This document shows positions 44,529 through 53,305 of a stretch of DNA of 64,000 bases, in pieces (within the stretch, counting starts at the first letter, position 1; each line of letters opens with the position of its first letter). Location of the stretch: NCBI RefSeq assembly GCF_013385635.1, contig NZ_JACAPR010000022.1, positions 46,333 through 110,332 of the forward strand. Reading direction: 5' to 3'. Source of the DNA: Pseudomonas gingeri (GTDB taxonomy: Bacteria; Pseudomonadota; Gammaproteobacteria; Pseudomonadales; Pseudomonadaceae). The translations under genes and the position numbers were made by a program. The notes beneath the pieces were generated by a model. The model was not told where the DNA came from. It saw nothing but the letters and a program-made list of their open reading frames with translations, and made no database searches.

Positions 44529-47183
44529 ATGCCTGCTGGAGCTATATTTATATCATTTGATGCTGTTGCAGTATCCGGCATTACCGTCGAAGCCTTGAAG
44601 CTCGCGAAAACCCTGCTGCGCAACGAAGTGACTTCATACCTCGATCTTGGTTATGACATCAAGGTCGACAAAGGCAACTTCAACAAGCCCTACGATTACG
44701 AAAAAAGCCTCTACAAGGACATCTTTACCCTGGTGCGTATCGAGGCTATCGATAGCGTCCCCCATTACAACGTGGACTTCATAGAGCACTCACACGCCAT
44801 CCTGATCGGACAAAAGACCGCGGCTTCCCCGGAAGAAAAACAGCGGCTCCTGGGTGCCATTCGCGAATCGTCACAGGTACTGGCCCAACGGATTGTGCAG
44901 TTATGGGAACGGCTGGATATCCGTTATGTGATCGTTGAAAACGCCACCCTCCCGGAAAACATCATCTATACCCAGGCCCTGTACCTGGCCATCGAAACCT
45001 ATGGCGACAAGCACCGCATGGGCAGCTTTGTCATCTGGCGCGATCACGACCTGATGTGGAGCAGCGAAAAGACCGTGATGAAATACGGCCCGGAGCCTTA
45101 TCCCCATGCGATCAAGCCGGTGCAGTCGCGCTATATCGGCTATGTGACCCTCAACAACCATCTCAAGCACAAGCTGGAGGAGTGGTGTGACCATGCCGTC
45201 GAAGTCCAGGTGCGCAAGAACACCTACGACTTCAGCGGGCAAGGTCGCCACACCAACATCAAGGAAAGCCTGGACATCCGCGACAGCGATATCCTGATCG
45301 CTCGCACGACCCGCATCATTCCGCAAAAACGCCCGGACCGGGATATCTACCTGGTTCACCGCCTGAACCAGTTGTTTACGCAAAACGGCAGCCGGCGCAA
45401 AGTCTATCTCGCGGTTGCCGGCGATCCCGACGAGCATCCCGGCTACTTTGCCGCCTTGAATACAATGGTCACGGAACTGCAGGTCGAACCCTTTATCAAG
45501 TTTGTCGGTTCGTTGTCCCATGACTATATGCCGTCGAACGATAAAACCACGACTATTGAAGACCTGTATTACTCCTGCGACCTGGTTTCCTTTCTCACTT
45601 CATGGGGGTATGACAGCTACGGCAATCCCGTGGGCGAATCGATCAGCAGCCAGCGCTGTTATATCACCAGTAACTATGAGTATTACCAGGAAGTGTACGG
45701 ACAGCATGGATTTGAAGCGCCGGTCATGGCGATCTCGGAAGATCGCGACGGCCTGCCCGATGATGCGTTCATCAATGAAGTCTACCAGCTATTGAATAAC
45801 CAGGCGCTGATGGAGCAAGTGGCTCACAGAAACTTTTCCATTGGCCAGCGGGTGCTCTCCAACAATGTAATAGGCATGCTTGACTTGAGTTCTTCTGGAG
45901 GAATTATGCGTGATGCTGTCTTTGTTTCGGTGGTACTGCCGCTGTATAACGAAAGTGATCGTATCGACAGTGTACTGGACTCACTCTTCAATCAGAAAAC
46001 CCGGGGCGACCTGATTACCCACTCCACCTATGAGTTGATTATTGTCGATAACAACTCGACAGATGATTCAGTGGAAAAGATCAATCGTTTCAAGGCCAGC
46101 AACCCGTCCCTGGATATCCACGTCATCCAGGAGCGCATCCAGGGTGTTTCGTCCGCGAGGAAACGCGGCATGGATTACGCCTCCGTGCGCTCGAAACAGC
46201 GCGACATCCGCCTGGGAGTCGAAAGCAAGCACTACATTGCGTCCGCCGATGCCGACTGCACCGTGGACCCGTACTGGCTGCACGCGCTGATTACCAGGAT
46301 GATCGAGGAAAACGGCGACCTCGGTACCTGCAATTACTATTACAACGAAGCGTCCTTCGGCAAACGCCCGAACCTGCTCAACGAGATCCAGAAGACCCTG
46401 CGCTGTCGCGAGGTGTCGTTCTCACTGTTCGGCGGTTTCCCCGATGGCAAGGGCTTTGCCGTCGAGCGTGCCCTCTACGACAAGGTCGGCGGCATCGAGA
46501 TTTTCTACCAGCTGGACAATGACCGTTTTGTCGAACACCTCTCCGATGACTGGGACTTCGGCATCCGGGTGATCGCCTGGGGTGGCAAGCCGGTCTACGC
46601 CCACGAATCGCGGATCGAGATCAACAGCCGCCGGGTGGACACCATCCTCGACGAGGTGATCACCGGCAATGCCTACGGCCAGGACGGGATCATCATCATG
46701 AAGGACGTGCGCCCGGACGTGGAGGAGCAGATCCCGACGTTGCGCGACACCACGCCCGAACAGTCACGCCAGGCCTGGGACTATTCGATCAAGGACTACG
46801 TGCCCAAGAACATCGTGCTGCCGGCACTGCTCAACCCGCAGATCCTCGTGGAAAACCCGGCGGTGCGCGAGTTCTTCGGCGGGCCGGTGGCCGATCGCAT
46901 GTACCAGCGCATCCATGAGATCAAGCATCAGTCGCGGGTGATCGACTTCAAGCCCATCCACGCCTACAAGACCCCGTCCTACCGCCTGTATTTCGAGTTC
47001 CGCGAGGAAATCTTCGCCGCCCTGCGGCGCGCCGTGGGCGAGGACATCGGCTTTGCGCCGCCCTTGCCGAAGTGTTTCGACACGGTCAAGCCCGAGGATT
47101 TCGAGCGCTTTGTCTACTACTTCGCCGAAGACCGCGAGTCCGGTGCCGCGCACAACTACTTTGCCAATGGAGGGGTATTCTGA
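44529..47183 (+). CDS. Fused glycosyltransferase: N-terminal GT-B-like half and C-terminal GT2-like half
   Basis: 884 residues from ATG 44529 (GAGGGA seven bases upstream); GTG 44490 is in frame but has no site. Residues 1-450 look like a retaining GT-B enzyme (late block ARTTRIIPQKRPDRDIYLV and a GESISSQR region near 370), though weakly matched to GT4. Residues 465-720 are a GT2-like GT-A domain: VSVVLPLYNESDRIDSVLDS, IIVDNNSTDDS, and ASADADCTVD as the metal-binding DxD region. The last 160 residues are an extension I cannot assign. No signal peptide or membrane segment is seen, so it is cytoplasmic. Its stop overlaps the radical SAM start. The GT2-like half could act on a peptide, lipid or sugar acceptor; neither donor nor acceptor can be told. 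The N-terminal half is less GC-rich than neighbouring genes. Confidence 0.88.
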   Translation: MPAGAIFISFDAVAVSGITVEALKLAKTLLRNEVTSYLDLGYDIKVDKGNFNKPYDYEKSLYKDIFTLVRIEAIDSVPHYNVDFIEHSHAILIGQKTAASPEEKQRLLGAIRESSQVLAQRIVQLWERLDIRYVIVENATLPENIIYTQALYLAIETYGDKHRMGSFVIWRDHDLMWSSEKTVMKYGPEPYPHAIKPVQSRYIGYVTLNNHLKHKLEEWCDHAVEVQVRKNTYDFSGQGRHTNIKESLDIRDSDILIARTTRIIPQKRPDRDIYLVHRLNQLFTQNGSRRKVYLAVAGDPDEHPGYFAALNTMVTELQVEPFIKFVGSLSHDYMPSNDKTTTIEDLYYSCDLVSFLTSWGYDSYGNPVGESISSQRCYITSNYEYYQEVYGQHGFEAPVMAISEDRDGLPDDAFINEVYQLLNNQALMEQVAHRNFSIGQRVLSNNVIGMLDLSSSGGIMRDAVFVSVVLPLYNESDRIDSVLDSLFNQKTRGDLITHSTYELIIVDNNSTDDSVEKINRFKASNPSLDIHVIQERIQGVSSARKRGMDYASVRSKQRDIRLGVESKHYIASADADCTVDPYWLHALITRMIEENGDLGTCNYYYNEASFGKRPNLLNEIQKTLRCREVSFSLFGGFPDGKGFAVERALYDKVGGIEIFYQLDNDRFVEHLSDDWDFGIRVIAWGGKPVYAHESRIEINSRRVDTILDEVITGNAYGQDGIIIMKDVRPDVEEQIPTLRDTTPEQSRQAWDYSIKDYVPKNIVLPALLNPQILVENPAVREFFGGPVADRMYQRIHEIKHQSRVIDFKPIHAYKTPSYRLYFEFREEIFAALRRAVGEDIGFAPPLPKCFDTVKPEDFERFVYYFAEDRESGAAHNYFANGGVF

Positions 47184-48622
47184 TGAACAACGAAGCCTTG
47201 GGTTCACTCAACGATATCGACCCGAACTATCCGCTGCCACGGGTCCATGAATTCCTCGCACGCCCGGAGAACAGCGCCTTCCTCGACTACGTGTTCAACG
47301 ATCCGTTCGGCTGCCACGTGTTCCCCGGTGATATCCCCGAGTATCCGCTGCCGTCCTTTTTTGCCGACATGGACCGCGAAATCGGCCAGGCCCGGCAGAT
47401 CCATCTGTGGGCCTATATTCCCACCTGTCGTTATCGCTGCCATTTCTGCCAGTACCCGACGGTGATCCTCAATCCCAAGGCGGCCTCCTCGCAGGTGGTG
47501 TTCCGCGAACTGGTGGACTACAACATCAAGGAAGCCACCATGTGGCTGCAGAAAGTCCCCAGCCTGGCCCAGGCCGAAGTCGGCGAATTCAACATCTTCG
47601 GCGGTACGCCGTCGCTGCTGCCGGAGCCGGAACTGCGCCGCCTGATGGCGTTCTATCACAGTCATTTCAACTTCTCGGCCGCCACCATGCGCTTCGAAGG
47701 CGAGCCGGGCACCCTGAACAAACCCTACCTGCAACTGTTGAAGGAACTGGGTTTCACCAAGATCAGCTTCGGTACCCAGTCCTTCAATGACCGCATCATT
47801 TCGGCCTGCGGACGCATGCATTCGGCCGACGAGTGCGAGGAAACCATCCATCACGCCCGGGCAATCGGTCTCGACTGGGTCAGCGTCGACCTGATCTACG
47901 GCATGCTCGGCCAAAGCGTCGACGATGTGAAATACGACATGGAGAAGACCCTGGAGCTCGAGCTCTCCCATGTGGTCATCGCCAAGCTGCACATGGAAGA
48001 GTTCATGAAAAGCCGCACCGGGGTGTCCGGGGAGAAGCAGAGTCATTGGCAGCGCAAGGGCCTGATCAACATCAACGACATGACCTTCCCCGGTCTCGGC
48101 AAGCAGTACCAGATGCGCGAAGTGGTCGAGCAGTACCTGGCTGCCGGCTACGGCGAACACCCGACCATGTACTTCCACCAGAACCACCGCCAGCCGGAGA
48201 AGTGGAAGGGGCTTATCACCGACCTCGACAAGCAGTACCCGGAAGTTGCCATCGGCCTCGGCGGCAGCTCGAAATGCACCCGTGCCGAAGCCATCAATAT
48301 CACCGGCTACAGCAAGTACAAACAGGCGCTCGACGAGGATCGCCTGCCCATCGACGCCAGCCGTGGCGTCTCGCCGCTGCAACGTGAAGTCAATGCTTTC
48401 AAGATGGCGCTGTCGACGCTGATCCCGGTGGATGACCTGGTCTTCAGGCAGCGTTTCGAAGGCCGCAGCCTGTTCGAGAACCCGATCATCAGCCGCACCC
48501 TCGATACCCTGGTGGAGAAGGCGCTGGTCACCGTCGAGGGCGACCGGGTCAGCCTGACGCCCAATGGCGTGACGCTGGTCGAAGCCGTGATCAACACCCA
48601 GTTCGTCACGCCGCAAGCCTGA
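47183..48622 (+). CDS. HemN-like radical SAM enzyme
   Basis: 479 residues from ATG 47183, overlapping the glycosyltransferase stop (TGATG), with GGAGGGG six bases upstream. The radical SAM cluster motif is C82-x3-C86-x2-C89 (PTCRYRCHFCQYPT), followed by FGGTPSLL, EGEPGTL and ISFGTQSFND, a HemN/class C arrangement with a C-terminal winged-helix-like HemN_C region. The HemN signature has a further Cys two residues after the third (CxC); here it is Tyr91 after Gln90, as in class C methylases and cyclopropanases such as NosN and C10P. So it is unlikely to be coproporphyrinogen dehydrogenase and more likely a tailoring radical methylase or C-C bond former. The substrate is unknown. Confidence 0.9.
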   Translation: MNNEALGSLNDIDPNYPLPRVHEFLARPENSAFLDYVFNDPFGCHVFPGDIPEYPLPSFFADMDREIGQARQIHLWAYIPTCRYRCHFCQYPTVILNPKAASSQVVFRELVDYNIKEATMWLQKVPSLAQAEVGEFNIFGGTPSLLPEPELRRLMAFYHSHFNFSAATMRFEGEPGTLNKPYLQLLKELGFTKISFGTQSFNDRIISACGRMHSADECEETIHHARAIGLDWVSVDLIYGMLGQSVDDVKYDMEKTLELELSHVVIAKLHMEEFMKSRTGVSGEKQSHWQRKGLININDMTFPGLGKQYQMREVVEQYLAAGYGEHPTMYFHQNHRQPEKWKGLITDLDKQYPEVAIGLGGSSKCTRAEAINITGYSKYKQALDEDRLPIDASRGVSPLQREVNAFKMALSTLIPVDDLVFRQRFEGRSLFENPIISRTLDTLVEKALVTVEGDRVSLTPNGVTLVEAVINTQFVTPQA

Positions 48623-48634
48623 GGAGAGCCACCG

Positions 48635-49441
48635 ATGGAACAGCAAGCCACTTCATCCGCGCCAGTCTTCAGCCTGTACTACATCGCGATCGATACCGAA
48701 GCCGGGATAACGGCGCAACAGTTCGAAACCTTCGTGCGTCACAAAGGCGTGCACATTCCCAGCTATCCGGGCTGGAGCTGGACCCTGCTGCGCGGCTTGC
48801 GGGGCGAGCGGGCAGGGCAGTACCTGATGCTGTTCGAGATCGCCAGCGCCGAGCAGCGTGATCGTTACCAGGCCGCCGACGGCAACAAGACGGAGCTGGC
48901 CCGGCAGTTCTGGCGCGAGCATCCCGAGGCATCGGACATCCTCGGCGAGTGGAAACGCTACGGCACCTTCAGCGAACTGCCGACCCTGTACACCGATTAC
49001 CGGCTGCTGGCGCAAAACCGCAAGAGTACCGTGCCCCACGGCCCGCGTTATCAGGAACGAGTGGGCGCGGAACCCGTCGCACGGGTGATCGGCATCCACA
49101 ACCTGGCGCTGCGTCCGGATGTCCGCGCCGAAACCTTCGAGACCTTTATTGCACAGAACCACCAGCGCATCGAGGACTACCCGGACTGGAAATTCCATCT
49201 GCTCAAGGGCGAGCGCGGCAATCGCCTGGACCAGTACGTGGTGATGATGGAGATCGCCAGCCTGGCGGCGCTCGATGTGTTCTACCCGGAGCCGGATATC
49301 GCCACCGATGAGGCGGCGAAATTCGCCCGGGCCCACCGCGACACCAAGCAGATGTACGAGGAGTGGAAGCAACTGGCCTCGTTTTCCGGCTCGCCGCAGA
49401 TCTACACCGACTATCTGTCGGTGGCGCAGAGCCAGGGGTGA
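48635..49441 (+). CDS. Tandem dimeric alpha/beta-barrel (ABM-like) protein, copy 1
   Basis: 268 residues from ATG 48635, with GGAGAG upstream and 12 bases after the radical SAM gene. The protein is two repeats of one domain. Repeat 1 (about 12-125) and repeat 2 (about 148-265) share ETF(V/I), I..YP.W, LL.G.RG.R..QY, EIAS, and end in EWK..(G/A).FS......YTDY. Size and pattern suit the ferredoxin-like dimeric alpha/beta-barrel fold (monooxygenase, EthD or NIPSNAP-like); two fused repeats would form an intramolecular barrel. No cofactor residues can be assigned. A paralogue lies 1.2 kb downstream. Cofactor-free oxygenase, isomerase/cyclase or ligand-binding roles are all possible. Confidence 0.85.
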   Translation: MEQQATSSAPVFSLYYIAIDTEAGITAQQFETFVRHKGVHIPSYPGWSWTLLRGLRGERAGQYLMLFEIASAEQRDRYQAADGNKTELARQFWREHPEASDILGEWKRYGTFSELPTLYTDYRLLAQNRKSTVPHGPRYQERVGAEPVARVIGIHNLALRPDVRAETFETFIAQNHQRIEDYPDWKFHLLKGERGNRLDQYVVMMEIASLAALDVFYPEPDIATDEAAKFARAHRDTKQMYEEWKQLASFSGSPQIYTDYLSVAQSQG

Positions 49442-49448
49442 TCGTCCG

Positions 49449-50612
49449 GTGAATACCCATGTACTGCACCCGCGGCTCGCCGCGAATCTGCGCCAGCAGC
49501 AGGCCACGCGCGGGATCTTTTTCGTGGCCGGGCTGGGCATGGCGTCCTGGGCGCCGCTGATTCCCTTCGTCAAGTCGCGGCTCGGCATCGACGATGGCCC
49601 CCTGGGCCTGCTGCTGTTCTGTATTGCCGCGGGCTCCATGCTGGTGATGCCGTTTGCCGGGCGGGCCATTGCCCGATTCGGTTGCCGGGCGCTGATCCTG
49701 GCCTGCGCAGCAGTGTTCTGCCTGATCCTGCCGTTCATGATGCAGGCCACGTCCGCCGTGGCGATTGGCGGCGCCTTGCTGGTCTTTGGCGCGGTGAATG
49801 GCCTGCTGGACGTGTCGATGAACGCCCAGGCGGTGATTGTCGAACGCGATAGCGGGCAGGCGCGGATGTCGGGGTTTCACGGCTTCTACAGTCTCGGCGG
49901 CGTCGCGGGGGCAGGGGGCGTCAGTCTGCTGCTGTGGGCAGGACTCATGCCGCTGCAGGCAATTCTGCTGGTCGTGGTGTTGATCGCCCTGGTGGTGATG
50001 CAGGCTTCCACTCATCTGTTGCCAAGACGGCCAACGCAAAGCGCCGAGTCCGAAGGCACCCTGCAGGCGCTGGCGCATCCGGGGACCCTGTTTATTGCGC
50101 TGCTGTGCTTTTTCATCTTCATGGTCGAGGGCGCGATGCTGGACTGGTCGGCGGTGTTCCTGCATACCGAGCGCGGCATGGAGAAGAGTCATGCCGGTTT
50201 TGGCTACACCCTGTACTCCATCGCCGTCGCGCTGGGCCGGTTGTATGGCGATCGCCTGGTCAATGCCATCGGCCGCCAGCGCATGCTGATGCTCGGCGGC
50301 GCCTGCGCCACGGTCGGGTTGCTGCTGATCGTCCTGGTCGATCTTCCGGGTATTGCCCTCGCCGGGTTCATTCTGACCGGCATCGGCCTGTCCAATATCG
50401 TCCCGATCCTGTTCACCGCCGCCGGCAACCAGGCCGGGGTGCCGTCGAGCTTCGCGCTGTCGGCCGTGACCCTGGTCGGCTACACGGGCCTGTTGAGCGG
50501 CCCGGCGCTGATCGGCCTGGTCGCCCACCACTCCAGCCTGACCACCGCATTCAGCGCGGGCGTGGTGATCATGCTGCTGGTCTGTTGCAGCGCCCGGCGC
50601 ATTACCCGTTGA
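49449..50612 (+). CDS. MFS transporter between the two barrel-protein genes
   Basis: 387 residues from GTG 49449, seven bases after the preceding stop and with AGGGGTGA upstream; the longer frame to 49275 lies inside the barrel gene. About eleven or twelve hydrophobic segments, with GMASWAPLIPFVKSRLGIDDGPLG at the start and FGAVNGLLDVSMNAQAV in the middle, match the YbjJ-like branch of MFS sugar/drug transporters. It is co-transcribed with the glycosyltransferase/radical SAM genes and probably exports their product or imports a precursor. Confidence 0.92.
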   Translation: MNTHVLHPRLAANLRQQQATRGIFFVAGLGMASWAPLIPFVKSRLGIDDGPLGLLLFCIAAGSMLVMPFAGRAIARFGCRALILACAAVFCLILPFMMQATSAVAIGGALLVFGAVNGLLDVSMNAQAVIVERDSGQARMSGFHGFYSLGGVAGAGGVSLLLWAGLMPLQAILLVVVLIALVVMQASTHLLPRRPTQSAESEGTLQALAHPGTLFIALLCFFIFMVEGAMLDWSAVFLHTERGMEKSHAGFGYTLYSIAVALGRLYGDRLVNAIGRQRMLMLGGACATVGLLLIVLVDLPGIALAGFILTGIGLSNIVPILFTAAGNQAGVPSSFALSAVTLVGYTGLLSGPALIGLVAHHSSLTTAFSAGVVIMLLVCCSARRITR

Positions 50613-50683
50613 GGCCCCGATGGCGGCAGCTCCGAGCCTGAACCTTTTATTCCGTCCCGACGTTGTCATTCAATGGAGTTCTT

Positions 50684-51481
50684 ATGAGTCAATTGTCCGC
50701 CCCGGTTTTCAGCCTGCACTACATCGGCCTGAATCTTAAAAAAGGCGTCACCGCGGAACATTTCGAAGATTTCGTGCGCGAGCGCGGCGTGGGCATCCCG
50801 GCCTATCCGGGTTGGCGCTGGACCTTGCTCAAAGGCTTGCGCGGCGAGAGGGAAAACCAGTACCTGATGCTGTTCGAAGCTCCCAGCGCAGAGCAGTACG
50901 CCCACTATATCGACCGCAACGGCGAGCAGACCGCCCATGCGCGGGACTTCTGGCAGGAGCATGCGCGGGCGCAGGCCCTGATTGTCGAATGGAAAACCTT
51001 TTCCACCTTCGCCGAGCTGCCGACCATTTTCTCCACCTATTCACTCCTGGCCGAGAATACCAACAGCTCGCTGGCGGAAGGTCCGAACTACCAGGCCGGT
51101 GCAGGCCTCAAACCCGTAGCCCGCGTGGTGGGCATCCATAATCTGGCCCTGCGCTCCGGCGTGACGGCGCAAACCTTCGAGCGCTTCATTACCGACAATA
51201 TCCATCGCGTGGAAGACTATCCGGGCTGGAAGTTTCATATACTCAAGGGGCAGGGCGGCAACCGTCTCGACCAGTATGCGGTAATGCTGGAAATCGAAAG
51301 CCTGGAGTCGCTGAACTCCTTCCACCCCGAACTGGATGTGTCGACGGACAAGGCCCTGACATTTGTCCGCGAGCACCCGGAGAGCGAGCGCATGTACGAG
51401 GAGTGGCGGCAGTTGGCGTCTTTCTCCGGAGCGCCGCAGGTCTATACCGATTACATTACTATCGCCGGCAGTGGCAGCTGA
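50684..51481 (+). CDS. Tandem dimeric alpha/beta-barrel (ABM-like) protein, copy 2
   Basis: 265 residues from ATG 50684 (GGAG upstream; the frame back to 50663 lacks a site). It is a full-length paralogue of the protein at 48635-49441 with the same two-repeat layout: APVFSLHYIGLNLKKGVTAE at the start, YPGWRWTLLKGLRGERENQY in repeat 1, YPGWKFHILKGQGGNRLDQY in repeat 2, and EEWRQLASFSGAPQVYTDY at the end. The order of events suggests domain duplication first, then gene duplication around the MFS gene. Retaining both copies suggests a heteromer or two successive steps. Confidence 0.85.
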   Translation: MSQLSAPVFSLHYIGLNLKKGVTAEHFEDFVRERGVGIPAYPGWRWTLLKGLRGERENQYLMLFEAPSAEQYAHYIDRNGEQTAHARDFWQEHARAQALIVEWKTFSTFAELPTIFSTYSLLAENTNSSLAEGPNYQAGAGLKPVARVVGIHNLALRSGVTAQTFERFITDNIHRVEDYPGWKFHILKGQGGNRLDQYAVMLEIESLESLNSFHPELDVSTDKALTFVREHPESERMYEEWRQLASFSGAPQVYTDYITIAGSGS

Positions 51482-51561
51482 CCCAAGCGTATGGCCACAT
51501 CCGCCAAGCCCTGGATGTGGCCTTGTCGAAAACGCTGGCGTCGAATTTTCTGGAGCGGCGT

Positions 51562-52467
51562 TTGAAAAACAGATTGGAAGGCTTGCGTATTTTTGTGGTC
51601 GCGGCGGATTCGGCCAACTTTCGCGAGGCCGCGACAAAACTGGGGGTATCGCCCCAGGTGGTCACCCGGGTCATTCGCGAATTCGAGGACGAATTGGGCG
51701 AACTGCTGTTTCATCGCAGCACGCGCGGTGTTCAACTCAGTACCTTTGGCGTGCAGTTGGTCGAGCGTGCGCGAATGGCGGTGAGCGGGGTGGATGCCCT
51801 GTATCACCGTTCGGATCTGCGGGCCGCTTCCGATCACCACGGAGTGGTGCGCCTGGCGGCCCCCGGCTCCCTGGGCCGCCAGTTCGTGGTCGATGCACTG
51901 GCCCCGCTGCTGCGCGAACATCCCGGCCTGGTCCTTGATTTGCGGCTGTCCGACGTGATCGCCGACGTGGTCGAGGAACAGATCGATGTAGGTATTCGCA
52001 TAGGCCCGATGCGCGATAGCCGCTTTGTCGCGCGCGAAGTGGCCAAGGCCTTTCTGTATGTGGTCGGCTCCCCCGAACTGGTGTCTCGCGTCGGTTTGCC
52101 GAAGGCGGTCGACGACCTCCAGCACAAACCGCTCACCCTGATGATCGACGGCAATACCGGGCGCCCGTGGCCCTGGAAGTTCAGCGAAAACCGCCAGTTC
52201 ATTGCCCCGGCGCCGGCGTTTATCACCAACGATCCGGAAAGCGAATGCCAGGCCGTGCTCTCGGGACTGGGCTTCGGCCAGATCGCCGGCCACCTGGCAT
52301 TGCCTCATATCCGCGCCGGGCGGCTGGTCACGGCCCTGGAGTCCGACGCACCGAAGCCGATCAGCCTGTATGTCTACCGCTCGCAGCAATCTCCGGTTCC
52401 GGCCAGGGTCAGGCTGGTCTACAACAGGCTCCTTGAGGCTCTGGGGAGCGAAGCTGATCTGATGTAG
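51562..52467 (+). CDS. LysR-type transcriptional regulator
   Basis: 301 residues if TTG 51562 is the start. It is chosen because GGAG lies about seven bases upstream and the resulting N-terminus (LKNRLEGLRIFVVAADSANF) and length are normal for LysR; GTG 51514 is an alternative. The helix-turn-helix is FREAATKLGVSPQVVTRVIREFEDELGELLFHRS, unusual in having QVVTRVI where most have SAVSRAI. A periplasmic-binding-like effector domain fills the rest. It lies 80 bases after copy 2 of the barrel gene on the same strand and may regulate Region 3, though LysR genes are more often divergent from their targets. Confidence 0.92.
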   Translation: MKNRLEGLRIFVVAADSANFREAATKLGVSPQVVTRVIREFEDELGELLFHRSTRGVQLSTFGVQLVERARMAVSGVDALYHRSDLRAASDHHGVVRLAAPGSLGRQFVVDALAPLLREHPGLVLDLRLSDVIADVVEEQIDVGIRIGPMRDSRFVAREVAKAFLYVVGSPELVSRVGLPKAVDDLQHKPLTLMIDGNTGRPWPWKFSENRQFIAPAPAFITNDPESECQAVLSGLGFGQIAGHLALPHIRAGRLVTALESDAPKPISLYVYRSQQSPVPARVRLVYNRLLEALGSEADLM

Positions 52468-52587
52468 GGGCCGCGACGGCATTCCTGAAAGTGGAATTCT
52501 CAACTCGGGAGGCGTTCATTGTTACCCCTGGGCGGCGATTCCATACTCGTTGACGTCGATAACTGACGTTCAACCCAAGGAATATCC

Positions 52588-53298
52588 ATGCCTTCCGTAC
52601 TCATGATTCTTTCCAGCGCAACCACCTGGAGCCAGTTGAATGGCCTCCAGCGTCCCACCGGTTTCTGGGGCGAGGAATTCATCACGCCTCATCGCCTGCT
52701 CAGCGCGGCCGGGGCCAACATCAGCCTCGCCACGCCGGGCGGTGCCCCAGCCGTGGCGGACGAGCTGAGTCTCTCCCTCGACGTGAACGGCGGTGATGCG
52801 GCCAAGGTCGCCGAACTGACGGACTATCTGCACAGGCACGCCCAGCTTCTGCGTGCGCCGAAACGCCTGGAAGACATCGACCTTGCCGACTACGACGCCA
52901 TTCTCGTGCCTGGCGGCCACGGTCCCATGCAGGACCTGGCAGTGAATGAGGCGGCAGGTCGCCTGCTGACCGCGGCACTTGCCGATCCGCGCAAGGTTGT
53001 CGGGGCGCTGTGCCATGGCTGCGCGGCATTCCTGGCCGCCGGCGACGCCCGGTCCTGGCCATTCAAGGGGCGCAAGCTCACCGGCTTCAGCAATACCGAG
53101 GAAACCCAGACCGGCCTGGCCGCCAATGCTCCCTGGCTGCTGGAAGATCGCCTGGTAGCCGCCGGCGCGCAGTACCAGGCCGGCGCGCCCTGGACTTCCT
53201 ACGTTGTCGTCGATGGCAACCTGGTCACCGGCCAGAACCCGGCCTCTGCGCAAGGCACGACCCAGGCCTTCCTGGAAGAGATTGCCAAGCGCCGGTAA
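52588..53298 (+). CDS. DJ-1/PfpI (type 1 glutamine amidotransferase-like) protein
   Basis: 236 residues, with AAGGA upstream of ATG 52588. The nucleophile elbow is ALCHGCAAF with Cys in the expected position, preceded by DAILVPGGHGPM (the conserved acidic/Gly stretch) and followed by a late SYVVVDGNLVTGQNP block, the usual Hsp31/DJ-1 layout. Such proteins act as glyoxalase III-like enzymes, chaperones or isocyanide hydratases. The gene ends just before the convergent AraC regulator, which is a plausible partner because GATase-like proteins are often paired with AraC regulators. Confidence 0.92.
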   Translation: MPSVLMILSSATTWSQLNGLQRPTGFWGEEFITPHRLLSAAGANISLATPGGAPAVADELSLSLDVNGGDAAKVAELTDYLHRHAQLLRAPKRLEDIDLADYDAILVPGGHGPMQDLAVNEAAGRLLTAALADPRKVVGALCHGCAAFLAAGDARSWPFKGRKLTGFSNTEETQTGLAANAPWLLEDRLVAAGAQYQAGAPWTSYVVVDGNLVTGQNPASAQGTTQAFLEEIAKRR

Positions 53299-53305
53299 TC
53301 ATCGG

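Noticed and set aside
47183..48622. Coproporphyrinogen III dehydrogenase (hemN)
   Set aside because: The fourth Cys typical of HemN is missing and the gene lies in a glycosyltransferase/MFS operon, so a haem role is unlikely.
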